Assembly (NCBI RefSeq): GCF_001949145.1
Contig: NW_019091373.1
Location: 2,046,987-2,110,986 of the forward strand
Direction of reading: 5' to 3'
Length of the DNA stretch: 64,000 nt
Source of the DNA: Acanthaster planci
Taxonomy: Eukaryota > Echinodermata > Asteroidea > Valvatida > Acanthasteridae
Both the position numbers and the translations under genes were made by a program. This document shows positions 13,101-26,400 of the stretch, piece by piece. Position 1 is the stretch's first letter, and each line of letters begins with the position of its first letter. The notes under the pieces were generated by a model. That model ran no database searches. It worked only from the letters and a program-made list of their open reading frames with translations, and had not been told where the DNA came from.

Positions 13101-16100
13101 TCCACCCCATTCCTTTTCTCTGACTGTTCTTTCCCATTTTTGATCCTTTGTTTTCCCTTCAAAACTACTAAAATTATCAGCAAAACTGTGACAAAATCCA
13201 TCCACTTTCTTGGAAATATCTGCAATCTTACAAAAAAAGGCTGCCTCCTTCCTTTTTTTAAAACAAGCTTGAACAAGAAACTGTTTACTGTTTTTTTAGA
13301 CTGGGCCTAAAGGTGGCTAGGTGGACACTTTGCACGCCAAAGCTGCCATCTGTCTGGCACTCACACCCAACGCTGGCTCCTGCATATTCAGATTGGCTTC
13401 AGAACTGCTACACAGGAACAAGACTACAGTTGATTGGTTAAAAACTTGCGGCCCATTCCAAGTTTGGGGGTAGTCAAGATGGGGTCTTATTTGCAAAGGC
13501 AACAAGACGGAATGTATTTGGATAAACATCAACACACATATGGTAGCACTTCACTCCTAAAACTGCATTTAGTGATTAAATATATTCATGCTTTCACTTT
13601 TCAACATGTTTGAAATCTAATTTTCATACCTCTGTCTTGAATACTGTTGTTCCATTGGCCCAGAACGATCACATGACAGGGTGACACAACTGCATGTCAC
13701 ACTCACTGTTAGACATCATATCGACCAGCTTTATATATTATTAAGTGTTTGCGGCATACACATACCTAGCGTTATCTTTGTTTGAGGGTAAGTTTTAAAA
13801 ACTGGAGAAAGATCCTCTTATAGGACCTGTTTCGAATTTAATTTTTTGATCGAGATGTCCTTAGCTGTTTCTTTTCATTTTGTGAGAAATAACCCTAGCC
13901 CCAAAATTCCATTAAACTGTTTTTTTTTTTTGGCTTGCATGGACCTAGGTCCACTCAACATCTTCACTGTGAAATCTTCACTGCAAAGCCTAGAACATGT
14001 ATATTCTGTCCCACATCAACTCCAAAGTAAACTCCATTCAATTTTTTTTTTAGCAAATCAGAGCGGGTTCATCGCATGCTCGCTGTTGACACGACCTACT
14101 TTGTACAATGATGCCAGAGAAGGGTTCAATTTTGGATTTTCTTTTCTCCCGAGTGACTGAATAGATGAATACTGCATGCTTTTCAGGGAAGGTATCCCAA
14201 GTGATATGCATGCAATGTTGCGTTAAAAGATTTAGAGCTTTCCCATCTGTTCGGATGAGGTAAACAAGGTCACTTCATGTAACAAGGGTTGGTGGACAGC
14301 TGCACTAACTTAAAATAGTTTCACATGGAGTGTGTGGATGCGAAGAGAAAACTAGGATGGGTCACCTGCCTATAGTATCCTGAAAAGCGACGCATGATAT
14401 GGGCAATTCACAATACAGTGCATAACCAAGGGGTTGCCATGGAAAGGCCACTTTTTACAGTGCATTGTGGGTACTGATAAATGTTGTTCACTAGCTGTGT
14501 GGGGAAACTTGAATTATTCGCAATGTTCGTTTGTCTGGGTAGAAGATTTGTTAGTGTATTTTGAGTAGTAGTAGTACTTAATCATTTCTTCTTTCTGTTG
14601 CATGGAATGCTCTGATCTATAAAAACTTCAAGTCGATTGTAAACTTGAAAAACCTCATTTGATCTTGCTGTGCCTTGTTGGTTCCCACCATGCCTTAAAT
14701 TGTGCGACCTTCACTCCTGATATTGTAAGATTTAAATATCTCACTATTTGGGAGATTTAAATTAAAACTGTAGTCGATGTGTTCAGGCGCGACACAGATC
14801 TATGCATGCTTGACGGGTGCAGACCAGAGTTTCTGGCCAGCTCATTAGCATTAAAAGTGCCCCCACAGTATCTTTTGAAAAAGGAGATTGTTTGGCCCCA
14901 AAATGGTGCAATTTTGTAAATTCTTGCCAGGATCAACTCCCTGGGTCTTTGAGCTTTTATATGAGAGCAGAATGGCTAAAAACTATGGTTGAAAAATGGT
15001 CCTAAGTGCCCGAGAAAGTTGAGGGNNNNNNNNNNNNNNNNNNNNNNNNNNNNNNNNNNNNNNNNNNNNNNNNNNNNNNNNNNNNNNNNNNNNNNNNNNN
15101 NNNNATGAAAAATGTAATTGTTTAACCCACAAAAAATTGAAAAGAATTTGAAAGATAAGTGACCAGAGAAGAATTTCATTTGTGTTTCAGAAATCTCAGG
15201 GATGTTGGCGTGCATGTTATTGGGTTCCTGAAAAGTGCTGATTTTACACTGTTTTCAATGGGGCTTGAATTAGTGAACTGTACCCCGACATGGGCATGAG
15301 CACGTATGATTCACTTTATGTTTATGTATATTCATTCTGAAGAGACAGAGTCATTTTTATATTCCAATATTTCACATGACCAAGGGCTAGTGAAGGAACA
15401 TGTACATAGCCCATGGAGTCAAGGTTGGCTCACAGATTAATAAGAATTAAAGTTTTCAAACTTTGAATAGGTGAGCTTCACATCACACATAATTGCCAAG
15501 GTGTTGGTAAAACAGCACAGGCATTTTCAAAGGTCTGTGAAGAGGGCATTTGAGAAATGAACAGAAAGATGAAAGTCTTTCCAAGGATTAAAAAAAAGCA
15601 GACTCTCAAATGAGAAAACTTGAGAGCAGTGAGACTGACTATCTCACTTCCCCAAACCAAATTCATTCCTCAAATAGTACTGTTTTTTTCGAAAAGGAAA
15701 CAACTTAACCAAACAGTTGAACGTGGTTGTCAATCTTTTCCTTCAATTTGTTTTATCAACTCAACAGGAAAATGCGGATAGAAAATCTTCATGAGGGACT
15801 AATTCAGAGAATTATTCACAAGACAGAAAGCAAATTTTGTGTTGACATGTTCATACTTACATTGTACTGCGAAAATTACATGCACAAGCCTGGTACTCTG
15901 CCCATTCAGTAATCTATCAATAATGTTCAGCACACCAGCTGTCAGGATATGGGGGATCACTTGAAACAGACAAGATTCATTTGGGCTTAAGGCCTTGCTT
16001 GCTCAGTGAAAGATGCCTGTCACACTCAAGGTTTGTCTATCTTGGGCAGCATCACAATGGAACAATTTATGACTGGTCAGGGAGGAGGGATTACAAGGGC

Positions 16101-19100
16101 GGGGATAGGAAGCAATGGCAGTGGAACAATTTTCAAAGTGGGGAGCAATTTGTGAGACCATCATGCATCAGCAATGTAATTCAAAGGACCTTCCAAAAAT
16201 GCTGGGAGGGGCCATAACCCTTTAGTGGAAAAAGTAGGAGGGGGTGGACCAATGCCCTCTCCCCCAGCCAGCGCTAAGCAATCCAAGAGAGGCTGAATTT
16301 GGCCAAGAAGCTGAAATGTTGAACATTGACTAAAATGTATGTTCCGTGATCGTGAACACTTCTAATGTTTGAGTTGTGACAAAACATGGAATGAAACATG
16401 AGAGTGAGGAGTGAGGAGAAATGAGGAGCCTCTCAGGAGGATGACCGATGTACATCTTGTCAATCTGTAAATGAAGACTTATTTGCATATTTATCCCCAG
16501 TTGGTTTTGGATAGGCTCAGCTAAAATCTCACCAAACCTTCAACCCTACAAGGAAAATACCCAAAATACAAACAAATGAGAAAGTAGAGAATCTGCTGTT
16601 TTCAATCAACACGTACAGTTTCAGCACATTCACGATCATAGTCCCAACTATCAAAGTAAAAAACATTGAGAGTTTGTGGCAAATATGTTTTGCAGAAACA
16701 AGGTTAAAAAATGAGGCACCTGGGCCATTGAACCCACAGCACTGTCAAGAAAATATTCAACTGATCTTTTCCAGTAAATTATCCAGACTCGTCTCCTTAC
16801 CAGCAATCAATCAGGTATGCTCTGTAATTTGAGAGGGCCTGGAATAGAATACTGTTGTTGCATATATGCTGGGTTCCATACATACTGATGGTAAGAAAGT
16901 GCAAAGACATCTGTGTTGCAGTCTCCAAGAAATGCTTGGAGATTATTGGAACAAAACAGTTTGGGCAAACTGCCAAATTTAAGCAAGATATTTCTTGAGG
17001 ACTTTGTGCCAATAAATAATGAAGGTTAAAGATGTGGGTCATCGCTATGAGTGAAATGATTCTGTATTTGCACGGTATACACCAAGGAAAACTTTACCAA
17101 AAGAGTTTGTATGATAAATGTACAGGCTAAATGGATTTCCTCCATGCCAGCAATAATCTGCCCTAGTTAATAAATGATTGCACTCCAATCTAACGTGCAT
17201 CTTCCGCAACCTCTCTCGGTAATTTCACAAGTCATTACGCACAAGCTGTTGTACACGCTGGCAGAAATTCATGCTCAAACTGCGCACAGTCAAGAGAGCA
17301 TGGTACCGGTAGATCACATCACAAACTCTCAGCGAGATATATCATGTGGGAAAAAAAGAGGACTGTGCCCTAAAGTGGGATTCTACAAATCACACATAAC
17401 CTCCATCTCCTAGATTTGATCACAAAGCTCTACAACTTGACATCAGTGATCGCTGTATGTACGAGGCAATGGAGACAACACTCCCTCAGCTCAGCCTTCA
17501 GGGCTGAGCAGATACATTAACTTTCTCATTTCAACAGAAATTCCCTGTAGCTAGCTAAGACACTTTGCGTGCATCACTAGAGTTTGCAATTTAAATTTGT
17601 CTTCAATTGGCAGTGCATTGAATCTATTGATCAATCAAAGTAGAAGGTCAAAAACAATGTCACCAAAAATGACTGGAGTTGGCAATGTAAGATTGAAGGA
17701 GCTTACCTGAATCCACTTGGAGGTCTGTTATGACGTGAAATTCTCCTGTTTTTCTTTTTTAATAAGTTAGCCAAAAAATTCATGTAATTGTGGCTATAAA
17801 AGTAACTTTTATAAATTCTTGATGCCAATGTGTTTATAAATGTATATTTCGGTCTGTAATGCATACTCTGAGTGTACATGAACATGTATGTGGGACACTG
17901 GCAAACAAGTTCTATTTTTAACACAGCAGTCAAGATGCCTCGATAACGCTTCAATCCACTGACATTTCAACACTGTCATGCAGCGTCAATAAAAAAAACA
18001 TGGAATGTAACAACAAATTTTATTTACATGTATAGAACGGAAATAAACTGCATCCAACCACTTTACTGATTATTTTTGGAAGCAATCATAAACCTCCTAA
18101 CATGTAATCCACCACACAGAATTTCCCCCAGCACTTTTCAGTCAATAGCTCCACGAAAATATACAAAAGGTGGCCAAGGATTTCACAACAAAGTCTGTCA
18201 GGAAAAATAAACAACCACAGGGACGGGAGTTCTGTGGAACAAACATGTTTGCCTGTTTTGAGCTGACTTGTTTAAGAGGGTAAAACTAAGAGACACCGCA
18301 CACCCCAAACAGAAAAACAGCCAATTAATTTGAAATTTGATGGTACAGGCTTTCCCGGCCAATTTCGGAAAACGCGCAATCTAATTTGTAAAATAACATT
18401 TCAATTTAGCATAGATTTTGAAAACGGTTTCATTTTTGTAATAATAAGCATTTGACTTTGTTTTGCATCCTTCAAATAAATGAATGTGCATTACATTTCA
18501 TTAAAGAGGTTACAAATACGTGACTGGGATTTCGGACTGATGTATTCCTTGCCAATTACACCAAATGTGCATTTTTATTTGCTGAAAATCTGTCTTTTAC
18601 CCTTCAGAAGTGAGTATTCATTTTCATTGGCTGTAATTAAAAATCACAAAATGTACATTCAATTTGATTAGAATATATACAAGGTTACATAATATCATGA
18701 AACCTTTTTGATAATAAATGTCGCGTTACTCATTTACAGTGTGTTTGTTATCAAACTATAAAAAAATAAAGGTTTCTTTGATTGAAACGCAGCACAAAAG
18801 CGAAGGTTCCCTCAGCGCCAGTGTTTATGGGTTTCCAAAAATAGTCAGTAGTTTCCTATGACAACATGAATGGTTTATTTCAATCATGAATATTAAAACA
18901 TTTAACCAATCAACTAAACACTTCTAAGAATGTAACTTCTGTTCGTAGACAAATGACTTCTAATTCTTGACAAGGCATACCTTAAACAACACACAAGCGA
19001 AATCGCCTGCATATTTTGCAAAATAGCTTGAGTTCAAATTGAGATGAATGCAGGATTGCAGAGGTGCATTCAATTTGGCGCAAAAATGAATGTCAATATA

Positions 19101-19927
19101 CTAAACCAGGTGTTACATCAGGAAATTGAACGCTGACTTCATACGACTCAATGTACCCTCCTTGAAATAGAATTTTTATTTATTAAACAGAAATGGGGAT
19201 TTCAATACTTGTTTCGCTCGAAAACGAATGCTGCTTTTACTAATTCATTTCCACATTGTCCCAAACTGGCCAGGAAAACCTATATTAAAATGTATTAATG
19301 AAACGCTGGTATACTGAGCCAAAAATGGACAAAAATTCATCGCCAAAACATTTGTAAAGTGTCAGAAAATTGTACAATAACTGGCTGACAGCTTGTTACG
19401 ATGATTTTTGAAATTTTTTCAAAGCTTGTAAAGTCAGAAAAATTAATCCATTGAAAGTAACTATGCATATAATCTGTCTGAGGTAAACCACCACATTTGT
19501 CACATTTGGCAAGACAAAACAGGAGGAATCCCTAAATCTAAAATGCAATTCACTTTAATTTTTATATTAAAAAAACATTCTCATCATCGTCATTCACGCT
19601 GAGAATGCGTCCTGTCAAGATCAATGATTCAAAAGTTGTGCGTGCACTGTCATGTACAAAAAGAAAAATGTTATTTGAAAAAAAAAAAGCCAACAGAAAG
19701 ATTTCATCAAGATGCTGAATAATATTAAATTGTTCCAGTTGGCCTCATCTGATCTCTGAAGTCTTATTGTTAGTAACAACAGTGGACGTGTATACACATT
19801 AATTGTCAAATACAGTGGGCAGGAGATCTGATCATGCAAAAGCATACACATACAGAAACAACACCTTGAAACCGTTCCAAATTGCACTGTTAATGTCTTC
19901 CTTGACACATCTACTTTTAAAGCTAAT
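10151..19927. other. Non-coding stretch with an assembly gap, no gene seen
   Basis: No supported coding exon was found. The longest frame here, a minus-strand 128-codon frame near 12890-13276, has no recognisable family and looks accidental. A region around 13840-13960 resembles the diverged repeat at 28860-29325. The rest is AT-rich with scattered homopolymers. Confidence 0.45.
15026..15104. other. Assembly gap (79 N)
   Basis: A run of N bases. Any frame reported across it is unreliable. The true length of missing sequence is unknown. Confidence 0.99.
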
Positions 19928-19933
19928 TTTATT
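19928..19933 (-). promoter_or_regulatory. Candidate ERMARD polyadenylation signal
   Basis: The plus-strand TTTATT reads AATAAA on the minus strand. It is the first canonical hexamer I found downstream of the ERMARD stop codon at 20460, and would give a 3'UTR of about 530 nt that includes both minisatellites below. There is no transcript evidence. Confidence 0.35.
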
Positions 19934-19974
19934 GGGGCAGTTCAGGAGTCTTAGTGTACAGAGAATGCAGTGAC

Positions 19975-20100
19975 TATCTATATTATATTTGTATCTATAT
20001 TATATGAGTATCTATATTATATTTGTATCTATATTATATTTGTATCTGTATTACATTTGTATCTATATTATATGAGTATCTATTTTATATTTGTATCTGA
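19975..20100 (+). repeat. 17-bp minisatellite
   Basis: Seven tandem copies of a 17-bp AT-rich unit, TATCTATATTATATTTG. Two units carry a TATGAG ending instead of TATTTG, in a partly alternating pattern. It lies just downstream of the ERMARD stop codon. Confidence 0.9.
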
Positions 20101-20240
20101 ATCAATTGACTTTGCATCAAGGGTCTTAAGGACAATGAAATGCTGGCTAATGTCCAACATTCCAGTGAGACATTGAGGTGGTACAACTACATCGCAATTA
20201 CTTGGCTACGGCTTACAGTAACACACAAATCCATGGGAAC

Positions 20241-20380
20241 TGGCTGTGGCCGTGGCTAGCCAGGGGGCTGCCAAAGGTGTGCATAAATGGCTGTGGCTGT
20301 GGCTAGCCAGGGGGCTGCCACAGGTGTGCATAAATGGCTGCAGCTGTGGCTAGCCAGGGGGCTACCATAGGTTTGGATGA
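20241..20380 (+). repeat. 47-bp tandem repeat, three copies
   Basis: Three copies of a unit of about 47 bp containing GGCTAGCCAGGGGGCTGCCA; the third copy has decayed at its 3' end. GGCTAGCC inside each unit is palindromic. It lies about 80 bp downstream of the ERMARD stop codon, so it is probably within its 3'UTR. Confidence 0.88.
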
Positions 20381-20459
20381 ACTTTTAAGCCGTAGCTACA
20401 TGTGATTCTAACACAGACTAATTAACTCTGATGACAAATCCTGATCTGCTTACCCTGGT

Positions 20460-23400
20460 TTATGTGCTTGGCTGTGCTTTATCCAGCTTGGCAAAGAAGG
20501 CTTTAACTCGTTGCTGTAGTGAGTCAGTCAAGTCACAGCACTCGTCCCATTTGTTCTTTTCAGGACTCGTCAAGCTGTTGAGGTTCTCAGCACAGCGAAG
20601 AACAAACTTCAAAAACCTGGCAGACCACCAACAGAAGGAAATCGACACGAACAGAAATTCAAAATCATTATGATTTTAAAGCTTGTAACTTGATACTTCA
20701 AATGATTTTAGCATTATGATTTTACGCTTCCTTCCTGCCTCTAAAACTGGACCTTCTTCCTAACTCCGTAATGTGATGCTGAATAATAAAGGTTATGAAT
20801 AAACGTACATTTATAGGCGCAAATAGCCTCGGTAGCTGAAAGCGCCATTAAAACAAAACAACAACATTTTACACTTCTATATTCAAATGTCTCAAATCAG
20901 GTGGCGGCTGATTAAGATGATTTAAACAATGAATTAATGTTACATTCATATTCATAATGGTTATAACAACAACTTATAAAAAAATCATCATGCAGCAGTA
21001 TCATAAGAGAGAGAAATTGTCCACTCACGCCACTAAAAACTATGCACACAATCAAGATATTCATATTTGGTAATGGCATGGCCATGTCTGACAAAAAAAC
21101 TACATTGCAACTGCCTTTCAGCCACATGTCATTTTGCAGCAACAATTACAACGGCATGAATTGCCCGGCCCAGAGAAAAATATATCCTTTCATCCTTCAA
21201 GGTATTGTTACATGTAATTCTTTTTCAGGGCAGCACAGGGGCTCACTTAATGTCAAGGATCCTGTTTACGCAGTTGAAATGGAAAAATCAATATTAGTAA
21301 AAGGAATCATACACGTGCAATTTGGAAACTTCATGCTGGCAATTGCACATGATACAAATAGAGTGGCAGTCAGCATACAGTAGGCTGAAGAGAAAAGCTT
21401 TCTTAAATGTGCTTAGCCATACTGTACATACTATACAGCCTGATGTCCATTAGCTACGTAAATTTCATCCACTTTTTTACATGTACAAAACTCACTGCTT
21501 GCTTGGGAGCAATATACATGTACATGTACATTTGTATGAGCCTCAATAAGACCACTCCTTAATAAGAGTCATGCCACGTTTATGTCTGGTGATAGGTTCT
21601 CAACTGATTTTTGCTTAGAATATAAATTTTTGAGCAATAGATTCTGCTTAGATGATATTCACTGGCAAAAGATGTCACTTCAAAATTCATTCTTCCAGGA
21701 AGCCACATTTAGCAAAACTGGCAAATGCTGAGCAGTACATGAGTGTTGATACAAGTAATGCAGACATTTTTACGTACTCTGGGAGTAAAAACTTGGTTAA
21801 GTAATTTAGATCTTGAAGGGGGGGCTAGGGAAAGCAAAACATACTTAAGAAGAAGTTCAGCCTCCTTGGAAGCAAGGCATGCGATGCTGTGAAGGCTCCT
21901 GAGTTGGCAGAGGAGGATTAGTGCGATCAACCTCAGGCCACACGACACCCTTGGAACACTGCAAGTCAACCAAGAACACAAATCAAAGAGGAAAACAGGT
22001 CAACCAAAAAACACGCTGGATCAAGTAAGAATATAGGCAGACTACTGCATAATTAACCAATCTTTGGCATGACCGTGGAGTGGGTATAACAAAGGTGATA
22101 TGCTTGTTTATAATTATAGCTTTTGCCAGCCCCTCCAATTTACAGTGACATATATTCTTCAGGAAACTAGCCAATTAAAAAAAAGCATGTAAATGGCAGC
22201 TTTGGAGAACTGATCACTCCGGGGACAATAATCCACACGGTCATAAAGTCTGGTCTTGATCATACAAAAAGTCTTGACCATAATGTACCTAAAGCCTAGG
22301 GGTTAATTGTTTACAGTCTCAACTGTGCAGGTTCTCAGTAGGCCTATTTGGCAGTGAACATATCAAGTGGAGCACTGCAGGCACCGATTGGGGGGGGATT
22401 GGGGGTTGAAACCGCCCTGCTCGGACATCAAAAAAGTAAAACAAAATTTTTTTGAAAAACAAACAAAATTCAAATTTAAGATAGAAGATGACATCCACCA
22501 GGGTTATTTTTTTCTGAGCACATAAGTAACAATTTAATGTATATTTACAAATAGGTCATTTGCGAGACATTTTGTGGTACATGTAAATTTTTCAGCATTA
22601 GGGAGACATTGGCTTTTAGGGAGGCATTTCAGTGTCTCCCTATTTTCAAACTACCAGAAGGAGGCCGAATTTTACTAGTTTAGGGCCTAAAATGAAAACA
22701 TACAAAGTCTGGTTCAGATCAGATTACGGAATATTGAATTATGGGACAGTAAAGTAGGAAAAATTTTGTGCACGTTCTTATGGTAATGTCTCCCTAATGA
22801 CCCACTAGCGGTAATTATTATTATTATTTAAATGTACTGTGTGACTTATAAAACATCTGATAGGCCCGACCCCTCCCTGAAAAAAAATTCTCTGTCTGCC
22901 CTTGCACTGAGATGATCAAAGCCCAAAAACCACCTACACACATACTGTGATACAAACCCTCAAAAACAACAGTGCATAAAAATGCATTAACCTCCTGAAA
23001 TCCTATCAGGGGGATTCCATGGGCTGGATTTAAGGACAACGCTTCAATCAGACTGTTGCATAAGGACTGCATGGTCACGTGTGCCATCAGGCCCTGGTAC
23101 TTGGCTGGCAAGTCAGGAAACTGGGAGCTTTAGATCTCCCGGAGTAATCAAATTGCTGTGAAAGCGTGAAACAAGCCTGAACGTCCGAGACACGAGCCCC
23201 AGAGAGAATTAAAGGCATGCAGTCGGAAGAACACAGGAAGACAGTCCACTTGTTCACTGATGGAGAGTCAATGAAGCTTGAGTTCATTTTGATGAGAGGA
23301 AAATTGGACCGGGCAAGGGACAATGTGTCAATCAACAATTTTGTCAGTTTTGCTTTAGGCTCATCGACAGGCTCATTGTCACCATGTGACATGAGGTTCC

Positions 23401-26400
23401 ACTGGGGTTAAACATGGTTACGTAGACTGTGCTGATTGCTTGAATTGGGGGGGAGATAAGAATTTTTAAATGAACACTCCCTTGCAAAAAACAATGTTTT
23501 CAATAATTTGCAAGAAACTGTATGCCAATTTCTTTTTTTCACGCGTACTCAAACTAATAGTCTAACAGGGCCCAAGCTCATGTCCATCAAAACGAATTTT
23601 GTGCATACTCTCTCAAAAACTCTATCATGTTCATGGTATACATTTTTGTAAGTACCCCATACAGTGTGCCATGCATATAATGTTTGATTTTTGTTTGGCT
23701 TTAAAGATCACAGTGTAAATTGACAAATGTAGAGCATAGGATTACATTTTCATTTCCGAAAGATTTCTAATACAAAAATAAATGTCAGCTGTGGTGCAAC
23801 ATCAATATATTTCAAAGCCGTGAAAAAAGATACAGAAAGAAGATTGGAAAACGATGTAGACAATGTATTTCCCAGGGGAGCAGATTTAATTTTGTTATAA
23901 ATCTGCATTGTAGTATGAATCTGTCACATTTCATTCCTAACACACTTTCCCACAGGACAAAAAACATACTGATTTTTTCTTTTTCCCCCCAAAAACACAT
24001 TGTAGACAAATTCATACACAAGGAAGGCCCCTAGTAATGTGGAAACACTGAGCCAGCTATTGTACAAAATGACAGTATTGTAGTTAAAGCCTTTTCTGAG
24101 TCTTCAAATAAACTAAACTATCAAATGTGGTCAAAGGCATCAGGCTTGAGACCATGGGTACTTCCAGCATAGTTTCTGTACAAACTCTTATTCCATCCCA
24201 TAATAAGCACTTTTATTCAGAACACACTGCCTAGTTTTCCAAGCTTGATTCCTACTCTTTCAACTAAAATATTGACACATTTGTTGGACTTGCAAAAGGA
24301 CTTAACTAAGACACTCCAAAATAACTGGCCTGTGATGGTTCTTCAGAAGCAAAACTGGAGGAGTGCTTTTTTATCATTTGAGGGAAGCGTAATGTTCATC
24401 TTTGATCATGTGCCTGGACTCATCTATAGAAATTTACAGATGCTGTAGTGTTGCCACAAGCTTTTAAAGTATCTTTATGTGACATCATAAATGTTTGGGC
24501 ATCACAGGAGTATAATAGATAAAATCTTGAATTCTACATTTGAAAACTAAATGCAGGACTTGAGTGTGTCTGGACATTCTGAGTTTGATCCTTTAATTTT
24601 TTGTTCACTGCACTCCGTTCTCCTTCAGCCAACAATTTGTTACACAACTTGACAACTCAAGTACACACCTCAGTGAGAATGTGCATGCATGCCATCTCAG
24701 TCTTTCTTTGTAATAGTGACTGCTGGATTGGTCAGCCATGCATGGAAACTACTTGACTTGCCTTTGGGGTCAAGTGTACATGTACATGTACTGAAAAGTG
24801 CACCTATACATTGAAACATTAAAAAACTGTACACGCTTTTCAGGACAACTAAGGGTGCTGTTGTGATGTCATTAAAGACACTGTTCAGACAGTTTACGCA
24901 GGAAGCGTTTTCTGTTCAAAATTGTGAACCCAAACTTTGCTCACTGAAAACACTCGAGAGAGGGTTGCTTGTGCCCTGCATTTACACAACAACAAAGTAA
25001 CAAAGAAAAGAAAGTAAGGGACAGCAAAATATACAAAATTCGAGCAGTTTTGTGTACAAATTAATATAACATTAAGGTTGCTCTTCCTGGAATGACTTTA
25101 CAGTTTTGCTTGTGAATATGAAACTTGGGATTAGCATCATAAAAATCAAAAGGCACCAAATAACTTTAAAAAAAGAAAACTTGAAAATCAGATTATTTAG
25201 CACAGAACCTTTAACCAAACACAGGGATTTATATTACCTCTTACTAAGACAGTCCATAAAAGTTGACATGCCATCCTTAGAGCATATATGGCCAAGCACG
25301 TTTCGAGGCGCATGAATTATCAAGGTGAAGTGTGAATCACTCAATTATAATGCTGATGAGGAGGCCAGGACCACATTCAAGAAAAACCTTGAAGATTTTC
25401 TGGCTTTCCCCAAAGGAAGTCCCCAGATATCTGTCATTCGAGACGTCTAGCTCTTTTCTATTTTTCTTAATCTGATCCCAGGGAAGTCATGAATTGATTT
25501 GCCCTGTAACTTGAACCTCCAAACTCTGAAATTTGCACTGTACGGTGCAGTCCTGTCTGCACTCCCTTAAGATGGTTGAAATTTGATATCTCTTTTTTTT
25601 ATTTTGGAATGGGCTACTTTGAGGGGTATATAAAAGAGACAAGGGATGAAAAGAGAGGTAGCATTACAGTGGAAGGTACAGAAAGGGTGGAAATACATCC
25701 TCCTCCAGGAAATGAGCATGTTAAATAAATTTGTACACCGCGATATAAAACCAAGTTCATTCGTAATAAAACATTACATACTTTCACTCTGCAAGGGACA
25801 GGACAAATTCTTCAAGGAAATAATTTTTAAACAACCTTCTTGATTTCTATGTTGTATCCAACAACATATCTCAGTAACACGGCCCAAATCAAACTGAAAG
25901 CCATAGATGCATTTTGTTCACATGAACAACAAAGCATTTTCGCAGTGCCCACAACTTGCAAAGGATCTGTCATTAGTCACATAGAACGATGACAGGCAAC
26001 ACTGTGTAACATTCAGATTGCTCATTTGAGTGTAACTATCCCCTAACATGAGTTCAAATATACAGATTAACAAAAGTGTCTATTTTAACTAATCAATGCC
26101 CAATGACAAACAGGCAATGATGTAAATGTGATGTCATCCAAGAATGCACTCCTTGAGTGCATGGCCCAATACTGCAATGATCAATTTAAACTCAACTGTT
26201 GTACTTTTGTAAAATTCCAATTTAATGAGCATTCCACCTTGACCAGAAGCACCCGTTCCTTGGTAGAAAACGAGCCATGTTGGTCGGGAGTGTTCATTTT
26301 TGCTGGTAGCTATGCGACCGCAAGGCGTGCATTTCATAGCTGTCTGTGAACCAGTGAAGTGCGGTTCCTACCAAGGGAGCCTCCGTTGCTAGGAAAATTG

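Noticed and set aside
12890-13276. A 128-codon minus-strand open frame
   Set aside because: Lys/Arg- and Phe-rich composition typical of translated AT-rich DNA; no motif.
14976-15215. A minus-strand frame spanning the N gap
   Set aside because: A third of it is undefined sequence; the frame cannot be trusted.
21520-21536. TACATGTACATG palindromic tract
   Set aside because: Such hexamer runs recur through the window (for example near 24777 and 60285) and look like common microsatellites rather than a specific site.
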